A DNA stretch of 64,000 nucleotides, from the NCBI RefSeq assembly GCF_003034915.1, contig NZ_PZJX01000045.1:98324-162323 (forward strand), written 5' to 3'. Numbering within the stretch: position 1 is the stretch's first letter; each line of letters begins with the position of its first letter. This DNA is from Mesorhizobium helmanticense. GTDB taxonomy: Bacteria > Pseudomonadota > Alphaproteobacteria > Rhizobiales > Rhizobiaceae. Shown here piece after piece: positions 58,742 to 64,000 of this stretch. A model generated the notes under the pieces. The model made no database searches and was not told the origin of the DNA. It saw nothing but the letters and a program-made list of their open reading frames with translations. Position numbers and translations under genes: made by a program.

Positions 58742-59302
58742 TCAGCGGCGCGCGATCAGCAGGCACAGTTGGCGAAGGTCACGATCATAAGTGCCTCCGC
58801 TGCTGAGCACGTCCACACAGCGCTTCTTCATTCTCACCAGCTGGCCGCTCGACATGTCGGCAACCACCGATGGCAGGCTCGGATTGCTGGGATTGGACGG
58901 GTTGCTCGGATTGGACGGGTTGCTTGGATTGGTTCCACTACCGATGCCGATGCCAAGACCGGCATTGATGCCGCTTCCGACGCCGACACCGGCACCAGCG
59001 GTGATCCCGCTGCTGCCGCCGACAGACGCACCGAGACCGGCATTGACGCCGCTCGAACCACCAACCGATGCGCCGAGGCCCGCATTGACGCCACCCGAGC
59101 CGCCCACCGATGCACCGGCACCGGCTTTGATCCCGCCACCACCGCCGACAGACGCACCGACACCGGCATTGATGCCGCCGCTGCCGCCCACAGATGCACC
59201 GACACCAACGCCGATACCAGCAGCGTTCGCCGGCAGTGAAAGTATGAAGATGACTGCGCTACCCGCCAACACACCGGTGATTGTTTTGATCTTGAACGCC
59301 AT
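58742..59302 (-). CDS. Secreted glycine-rich repeat protein
   Basis: A 186-residue exported protein of unknown function. A signal peptide (..ALPANA-type: LSLPANA at about residues 22-28) is followed by five 14-residue repeats of the form G-x-G-A-S-V-G-G-S-x-G-x-x-A, two degenerate copies, and a run of Asn-Pro-Ser triplets, then a conserved-looking C-terminus with two cysteines (KKRCVDVL and LRQLCLLI). The start is ATG 59302, behind GGAGAG; an ATG at 59314 is in frame but has no site. The repeats are near-identical in DNA and may vary in number between strains. Confidence 0.75.
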   Translation of the reverse strand: MAFKIKTITGVLAGSAVIFILSLPANAAGIGVGVGASVGGSGGINAGVGASVGGGGGIKAGAGASVGGSGGVNAGLGASVGGSSGVNAGLGASVGGSSGITAGAGVGVGSGINAGLGIGIGSGTNPSNPSNPSNPSNPSNPSLPSVVADMSSGQLVRMKKRCVDVLSSGGTYDRDLRQLCLLIARR

Positions 59303-59747
59303 AACACTCTCCATGTCGTAGTTGCCTAAAAGCAACCGCACGCATCGCCGGTTGCATTTCTTACTACGGTCGGGAAAGGTTTACAGTTTCTTCTGAAGAA
59401 AGATTCTTCAAATCAATAGTATACAACAATCAAATACAGTTCAGAGGATTATGTTAAAATTTTCTAGAAATACTGTAGAAAGCAACCATCCAGAAAGCGT
59501 CTTGAGAATATCCGAGGAAACAGCCTGTACCGAACAAGCTGCATACAACCTTGATATTCAGGCGTCATAAAGGGTCGCCTGCTCGCGCAGAATGCGATGG
59601 AAATGGGAAGCGATGATCAAGGTGTGGGTGGTGAAACGAGAAGCTGGACTACAGGAAAAGGATGGCCCATCCGATAGCCGGCGTAGATTGGATGCCGCCC
59701 CCGTCGATTGGCTCAAGTCGCGAGCCGGGATTCGTACCAGCCGGACT
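59303..59747. other. AT-rich intergenic region
   Basis: These 445 bp hold no convincing gene. The part from about 59380 to 59550 is far richer in A and T than the rest of the window and includes the palindrome TTTCTAGAAA (59461-59470); it probably contains the promoter of the repeat-protein gene. Confidence 0.5.
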
Positions 59748-61154
59748 TCATCCTTCTTCGGCGACAATGTCGGAAAGAGACATTTCCACAGAGCGCAACG
59801 GCGCTTCGAGCGTCCAGATGATGCCCTGCTTGTCGAACTCCAGCCGTCCGTTGCCACTGAGTGCCTCGGGTGCGACCCGCTTGAGGACGACGGTTCCGAA
59901 ACCGCGCCGCGCGATCGCATCCACGACCGGCCCGTCCAGCTCGCGCCAGATCAGGCGAAAAGTGCCGGCGCCGTCGGTGGCAAATGTCACATCCCACTCG
60001 ATTTCGACATGTCCGCCGTGGCGGGACAGCGCTCCGTACTTGGCCGAATTGGTGGCCAGCTCGTGGAAGGCAATACCAAGGTATTGCACGGCGTTCGGCT
60101 GGAGTACGACCGCCGGTCCGGTCATCGACACGCGAGATTGCACTGCGAACGCCTTGAGTTGTGCCCGTACGAGCTCGCCGACCGTCGCGCCGCGCCAGTC
60201 GGCGTTGACGAGAAGATCATGGGATTCCGAAAGTGCCGTGATGCGTTCCCGGACCTGCGCCAGGAATGCCTCAGGAGTGCTCGTCAGCTTGCTGGTCTCG
60301 CGGATCATCGAGATGATGACCGAATACTGGTTTTTGACGCGATGGTTGACTTCGCGCATGAGGAGACGGATACGCCGCTCGCTCTCCTTGGAAGCGCTGA
60401 TGTCGCGCGCGATCTTGGAGGCGCCGATGATCCGCCCTATGCCGTCGCGGATCGGCGAGACGGTGAGTGAGACTGGAATGAGCGTGCCATCCTTGCGCAT
60501 GCGGACCGTTTCATACGATGGAACGCGCTCGCCGGCGCGGATGCGGGTGATGATCGAGACTTCCTCGTCGAGATGGCCTGGCGGGATGAGGATGGTTACC
60601 GGCCGGCCGATCGCCTCGGCCGGCATATAGCCGAACAGGTGTTCTGCCGCATCGTTCCAGCTGGTGATGATGCCATTGATATCCTTCGAAACAATGGCGT
60701 CCATCGATGACTCCACAATGGCGGCCAGTCGCGTGCGGGCTTCGTCGGCCATTGTCTGAGTACGCAGATCGAGCAGCGTGTTGATGGCACCCACCACCTC
60801 ACCCGCTTCGTCGCGAAGCAAGACCGGATGTGCGCTGAATGGGATGAGTTGGCCATCCGCCCGCTCGGCGATCGCCTGGCCCCAGAGAACATCACGTTCT
60901 TCGAGCAAGGCAATGGCCATCGGGCATTCATCATGCGCCATTGCCCTTCCGTCAAGATGGCGAAGTTTCCACGAACCGCACCATTGATCCTGGCCGATGA
61001 TGGGACGGTGCCCCCACAGATCTGCCGCGGCTTCATTGAAGAAAGTGATCCGGCCCTGTTTGTCGGTGGTGTAGACGGCGACAGGCAGCGCATGCATCAA
61101 ATCGATGGAGGGCACCTCTGGAATGCCGGCCCTCGCTTGTTGGATGACGTTCAC
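59748..61154 (-). CDS. PAS-PAS HWE-family sensor histidine kinase
   Basis: A 468-residue cytoplasmic kinase without membrane spans: PAS 1 (residues about 17-125, MHALPVAVYTTDKQGRITFFNEAAADLWGH), PAS 2 (about 140-262, VESSMDAIVSKDINGIITSWNDAAEHLFGY), then an HWE kinase core. The phospho-acceptor H-box is REVNHRVKNQYSV, the ATP domain has FHELATNSAKYGAL, and the family tryptophan-x-glutamate is LIWRELDGP. HWE kinases of Rhizobiales sense light, redox or stress and often feed the general stress response. No response regulator gene is adjacent. Confidence 0.92.
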   Translation of the reverse strand: MNVIQQARAGIPEVPSIDLMHALPVAVYTTDKQGRITFFNEAAADLWGHRPIIGQDQWCGSWKLRHLDGRAMAHDECPMAIALLEERDVLWGQAIAERADGQLIPFSAHPVLLRDEAGEVVGAINTLLDLRTQTMADEARTRLAAIVESSMDAIVSKDINGIITSWNDAAEHLFGYMPAEAIGRPVTILIPPGHLDEEVSIITRIRAGERVPSYETVRMRKDGTLIPVSLTVSPIRDGIGRIIGASKIARDISASKESERRIRLLMREVNHRVKNQYSVIISMIRETSKLTSTPEAFLAQVRERITALSESHDLLVNADWRGATVGELVRAQLKAFAVQSRVSMTGPAVVLQPNAVQYLGIAFHELATNSAKYGALSRHGGHVEIEWDVTFATDGAGTFRLIWRELDGPVVDAIARRGFGTVVLKRVAPEALSGNGRLEFDKQGIIWTLEAPLRSVEMSLSDIVAEEG

Positions 61155-61450
61155 GTACTCCCCCGCCCCACTCGATTTCTAACGGATTATCACGACTGCT
61201 GAAATGCACGGAAGTGGTTTCAGTTCCCGGCAGGGATGGCCATCGATGTTGCTTCTGATGCCTTTGTCACAGGCGCACTGGAGGTTCCTGGCCCGGGCGG
61301 TTCAGTCTCACCAACCGTCAACGACAACCACTGCGGCAAGTAACCCGGGACGGACAACCCGGATTCCAGCAATTCAAGTTTCTGCCGCGGCACGGGCCGA
61401 ACTCCGTCCGCGGCAGAGCCGTCATATGTTTTAAGCGTTCCGACTGAGTG
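61155..61450. other. Intergenic region without gene
   Basis: No plausible coding frame is seen in this 296-bp stretch between the kinase start and the DUF2934 gene end. Confidence 0.4.
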
Positions 61451-61675
61451 CTAGGTTGACGCCTTTTTCGGCTTGCTGCCCTTGGTGGCAGCGGGCTTCT
61501 TAGGCACCGATTTCGCTTTCGGCTTGCTGTCCTCGCTGTCGATCTCTCCGGCGGCCTGGTCCCAGTGCTGCTGATGCGCGCCATCGGGCCGGCCGGCCTG
61601 TTCCCAGATCGCGTGTGCCCGCTTGCGAATGCGTTCCTGCCTCTCGTCCGTCACTGTCGTCTCCATCGGTTCCAT
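61451..61675 (-). CDS. DUF2934 small protein
   Basis: A 74-residue protein with the DUF2934 core RIRKRAHAIWEQAGRPDGAHQQHW and a lysine/alanine/proline-rich tail (KPKAKSVPKKPAATKGSKPKK) that looks unstructured and may bind nucleic acid. ATG 61675 is the start of MEPMETTVTDER. The role of the family is unknown. Confidence 0.8.
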   Translation of the reverse strand: MEPMETTVTDERQERIRKRAHAIWEQAGRPDGAHQQHWDQAAGEIDSEDSKPKAKSVPKKPAATKGSKPKKAST

Positions 61676-61732
61676 TCAAATCCGTGAGCAACAGCTGTTT
61701 TAGCTGAAATTTCGATCGGCGTCTTGGGCAGC

Positions 61733-61939
61733 TCAGCCTTTGTCCGACAGAACCGCGACACCAAGCAACGCCGCCTTCTTCCTGATCAGCCCCGCCAGAT
61801 CCGCGTCCGAGCGCTCCGTTCCGGTTCGCTCACGCACGACCTCAATCACCTCCTTCATCGACAAGAGGCCGGTTCCCCGTTCTACAAGCAATTTGTCGAC
61901 GACCGCGACCACATTGGGCGAATCGACATGCGGCAACAT
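61733..61939 (-). CDS. Small hypothetical protein
   Basis: A 68-residue mixed helical protein (MLPHVDSPNVVAVVDKLL, SMKEVIEVVRERTG, ADLAGLIRKKAALLGVAVL) without signal or membrane segment. ATG 61939 has AAGGAG nine bases ahead, which favours it over a longer in-frame start. I do not recognise the family; codon use is normal for the region. Confidence 0.6.
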   Translation of the reverse strand: MLPHVDSPNVVAVVDKLLVERGTGLLSMKEVIEVVRERTGTERSDADLAGLIRKKAALLGVAVLSDKG

Positions 61940-62038
61940 GGAAGTAGCTCCTTCATCCCGAGACAAGACGAACACTCCTGCGGCCAGAGGCAGCCCGCCG
62001 CTCTCTCATTCGTCTTCTAGAGAGAACGGCGGATAAGG

Positions 62039-62341
62039 TCAGTCTATGACCTGCACAATTCTGCGGGTGCCGGGGTCGACCAGCACGGTATGATTGTCGA
62101 CGACCACATATCTGTACTCCACGTCGGGGATCGACTGAAGCTCGACCGTGTCGGGCAAAGCGGAACCGACATTGAGTTCCACGCCCAGCAGATTGACCGA
62201 TGCCAGCGGGTGCTTGTGCACATGTTCGCGAATGATGGTCTGCTGTTCGGGTGTGACAATCACCTGATCCGCAGCGGCCACGCCTATGCCGGCCAGCAGA
62301 ACCAACCCTGCAGCGGCAGGGATAAGGTGGATTTTCATCAT
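62039..62341 (-). CDS. DUF1236 periplasmic protein
   Basis: A 100-residue exported protein: signal peptide (MMKIHLIPAAAGLVLLAGIGVAAA) and one DUF1236 copy (PDVEYRYVVVDNHTVLVDPGTRRIVQVI). Function unknown; the family is common in Rhizobiales and often stress-induced. A perfect EcfG-type promoter lies upstream at 62421-62445. Confidence 0.88.
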   Translation of the reverse strand: MMKIHLIPAAAGLVLLAGIGVAAADQVIVTPEQQTIIREHVHKHPLASVNLLGVELNVGSALPDTVELQSIPDVEYRYVVVDNHTVLVDPGTRRIVQVID

Positions 62342-62420
62342 CTTCTCCTGTTGCTGTTGGCAGGCTCGCCATTCATGGCCTTGAGAGCATCACTGCCGAG
62401 AAGGGCGAGCCCTGTGAGCA

Positions 62421-62445
62421 AACGCCGGTGCATCTCTCTTGTTCC
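62421..62445 (-). promoter_or_regulatory. EcfG-type general stress promoter
   Basis: On the minus strand GGAAC (62445-62441), 16 bases, then CGTT (62424-62421): an exact match to the alphaproteobacterial EcfG sigma-factor consensus, 80 bp before the DUF1236 start. Confidence 0.7.
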
Positions 62446-62590
62446 GTAAGTCGAGACTAATTGATCATCGGTCGCCGGCCGCCGCTATCAGCTTCGCAAT
62501 TCGTCACAACCTGATCGATGGCATCCCTCGGGAACCGTAGCGGCCAGATCCGCATTGAAGGGCGCTGCGATCCTGTCTGGGAGGTCTTTT

Positions 62591-62911
62591 ATGGATGACA
62601 TGCTGTTCCACACCCCTGTGGCGATTGCCGTCGGTGCCGGCTTCAAGCGCGAAATCGCGTCACTCGCTGAAATGCAGAATTTTCTCAAGGAATGGTCTCC
62701 GGCGCGGCGCGGCCCGGTCTACGAAACAGCCGTCAGGGCTTGCAATGCGGCGCGCGCCGGGCACTTGACCGTCGATCAGGCGCGGCGGGCATTCATCAGC
62801 TTCGCCGAGGTGACCGGCATGATGTGGACCGGCGTCGATCCGGTCACGACGCTGCGTGAGGCCAAGAGCGCAAGGAGCATTCGCCCCACGACCACGCGAC
62901 ACCCGCATTGA
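62591..62911 (+). CDS. DUF982 small protein
   Basis: A 106-residue protein of the DUF982 family typical of rhizobia (FHTPVAIAVGAGFKREIASLAEMQNFLKEW, RRGPVYETAVRACNAARAG, ARRAFISFAEVTGM). ATG 62591 follows GGGAGG at eight bases, better than an upstream in-frame ATG. Function unknown; DUF982 genes are often present in many copies per rhizobial genome. Confidence 0.88.
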   Translation: MDDMLFHTPVAIAVGAGFKREIASLAEMQNFLKEWSPARRGPVYETAVRACNAARAGHLTVDQARRAFISFAEVTGMMWTGVDPVTTLREAKSARSIRPTTTRHPH

Positions 62912-62939
62912 GGCCGGCGATTTCAGGCGCGAACCGTGC

Positions 62940-63269
62940 CTACTGCTTGGGTGGCTGGGCCGGCACTTCGCCGGGCTTGATCACCGGGGTCTTACCTTCG
63001 TCCGGTGGTGGCGCGGCCAGACCTTGATCGCCCGTCGGTGGTGGCTGGAGCACGCCGTTGCAACGATCGAGCGTGTCGGACAGGCTGTTCTTGTTGCTGC
63101 CATCGTTGTTGACGGGCGGCTTCTGTTGGCCATTCTGCGGATCGGCCTGGCAACGTCCGGACTGGAACGGGGCTTGGTTGTCCGTCTGATCGGGGGTCTG
63201 GGCAGCAGCCGGTGTCGCCAGGGGCAAGGCGAATGCGCCCGCGACAAGCAATATGTGGAGAGGTTTCAT
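62940..63269 (-). CDS. Small secreted proline/glutamine-rich protein
   Basis: A 109-residue exported protein: signal MKPLHILLVAGAFALPLATPAAAQ, then a low-complexity body rich in Pro, Gln, Asn and Asp with two cysteines (GRCQADPQ and LDRCNGVLQ). ATG 63269 follows AAAGGAGCT. It is convergent with the DUF982 gene (28-bp gap). Family not recognised. Confidence 0.7.
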   Translation of the reverse strand: MKPLHILLVAGAFALPLATPAAAQTPDQTDNQAPFQSGRCQADPQNGQQKPPVNNDGSNKNSLSDTLDRCNGVLQPPPTGDQGLAAPPPDEGKTPVIKPGEVPAQPPKQ

Positions 63270-63570
63270 GTCCAGCTCCTTTCTTTGCAAGCTGCCTTTC
63301 TTTGCGAACTCCTTGCCAAAGAAAATGGGCGGCGATTGGTTCCGGCGTGCGGCAACGAACCCCAGTCCGGCGTCCTTATCAGGGTGCGTTGCTCCTGTTC
63401 GGGCCGACACGATAGTTTCCAGCGATGATGAGGGATGGCATGCGCTTTCGGTGCTCTTCGCCGACGGCACGGCGCAAGAATTCAAGTAGCCCATTCAAAG
63501 AGAACTGGCCAATTCATGGCTGACAATGCCATTGGGAAATCGTTAATCAGCGATTGCTACTATACCGGTC
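63270..63570. other. Intergenic region without gene
   Basis: Open frames here are short and not protein-like; nothing supported is seen. Confidence 0.4.
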
Positions 63571-63717
63571 ATGACCAAGAATCTCGGCAATGCGCAGCGG
63601 AACATTCCTAGGGCAACCGTGAAAAACTCACTCCTTAGCCGATTGGCGCCGGTCTTGTTTCCCCTGGCGGTCGTTGCTCTTGGATATATGATCGGCCGGC
63701 AATTCTTCGGATTCTAA
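63571..63717 (+). CDS. Possible 48-residue membrane protein
   Basis: An ATG-started frame of 48 codons encodes a basic N-terminus followed by one hydrophobic segment (LAPVLFPLAVVALGYMIG) and a short tail QFFGF. The shape is that of small single-span proteins, but there is no clear ribosome site. Confidence 0.4.
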   Translation: MTKNLGNAQRNIPRATVKNSLLSRLAPVLFPLAVVALGYMIGRQFFGF

Positions 63718-63824
63718 TGCATGTCGCGCAAAAGTGTGCAGCGGTTTTGCGATGACGACATGCATAAAACAAGAAACTGAGGCGATTGAATCCGTTTCGA
63801 TGCGAACTCGAAGCCGAATGCTTC

Positions 63825-64000
63825 TCAGTCCGGCAGATCGAAAGCCGGCTCCTCGCAACGATGGACCAGGCACTGTCCGTCACGTGTCTTGACGTAGGCG
63901 GCGGTTGGCACTTCCGGCCAATCGCACTCATTGCCGAATTGGCGGACATATCGATCGTAAGTGTTGCGGCCAGTGGTCAGTACGACCGCGTGATGGCTCT
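63825..64000 (-). CDS. Hypothetical protein, C-terminal part (cut by window edge)
   Basis: An open frame runs from the window edge to TGA at 63825-63827 (58 codons). It ends in FGNECDWPEVPTAAYVKTRD and CLVHRCEEPAFDLPD, with three cysteines. The N-terminus is outside the window; not recognised. Confidence 0.5.
   Translation of the reverse strand, partial: SHHAVVLTTGRNTYDRYVRQFGNECDWPEVPTAAYVKTRDGQCLVHRCEEPAFDLPD

Noticed and set aside
62558..62586. GGAAC at 62530 region before the DUF982 gene as an EcfG promoter
   Set aside because: The base run 17 positions later is CATT, not CGTT, so the -10 element is missing.
1..64000. Prophage, insertion sequence, integrase or CRISPR content
   Set aside because: No transposase, integrase, phage structural gene, terminal repeat set or spaced direct-repeat array was found on either strand.

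Overview
This 64 kb window is high-GC chromosomal DNA from an alphaproteobacterium of the Rhizobiales, most like Mesorhizobium. The pointers are the density of periplasmic-binding-protein sugar importers, FadR/LacI/AraC regulators, small DUF3175, DUF982, DUF1236 and DUF2934 proteins, an HWE-type sensor kinase, an EcfG-type stress promoter and an iron-responsive operator of the RirA type. I see no tRNA, rRNA, insertion sequence, phage gene or CRISPR array. Nearly everything is catabolism and transport, in back-to-back operons.

Layout. 1-2.3 kb: a LacI-type regulator cut by the window edge and an MFS transporter. 2.4-6.4 kb: a DUF3175 gene, then two nearly identical FadR-type regulators flanking a divergent dehydrogenase pair. 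6.6-10.9 kb: a ribose-type importer split between strands around a cluster of likely FadR operators, then an AraC regulator. 11.0-18.4 kb: a molybdenum hydroxylase operon (SRPBCC protein, FAD, 2Fe-2S and molybdopterin subunits, CoxD/CoxE-like maturation factors, amidohydrolase) whose molybdopterin subunit is encoded by two adjacent ORFs. 18.5-25.8 kb (minus): a second ribose-type importer carrying two beta-propeller lactonase-like domains, one fused to a permease. 26.0-30.1 kb: an MFS exporter, an ornithine-cyclodeaminase-family gene and a histidine-ammonia-lyase homologue lacking the MIO-forming serine. 30.2-44.3 kb: fourteen minus-strand genes with a maltose-type importer (two different ATPases), Gfo/Idh dehydrogenase, TIM-barrel epimerase, a ribose-type importer, DUF4432, a membrane desaturase, a Rieske ferredoxin and a PanB-like enzyme; a divergent LacI regulator follows. 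45.8-50.1 kb: heme/iron uptake. 50.1-58.5 kb (minus): a GntR/UTRA regulator, ADP-ribosylglycohydrolase-like protein, PfkB kinase, polyamine-type importer and two-subunit aconitase-X enzyme. 58.7-64 kb: small secreted and stress-type proteins and an HWE histidine kinase.

How it works together. Most blocks follow one plan: local regulator, binding protein, permease(s), ATPase, then enzymes for the imported compound. A strong hairpin follows five of the six binding-protein genes, which would keep binding protein in excess of membrane parts. Four things stand out as poorly described: the yegUVW-like plus aconitase-X operon, the permease-propeller fusion, the MIO-less lyase homologue with its neighbours, and the split molybdopterin subunit. 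Substrates are not identifiable from sequence alone and are given as inference.
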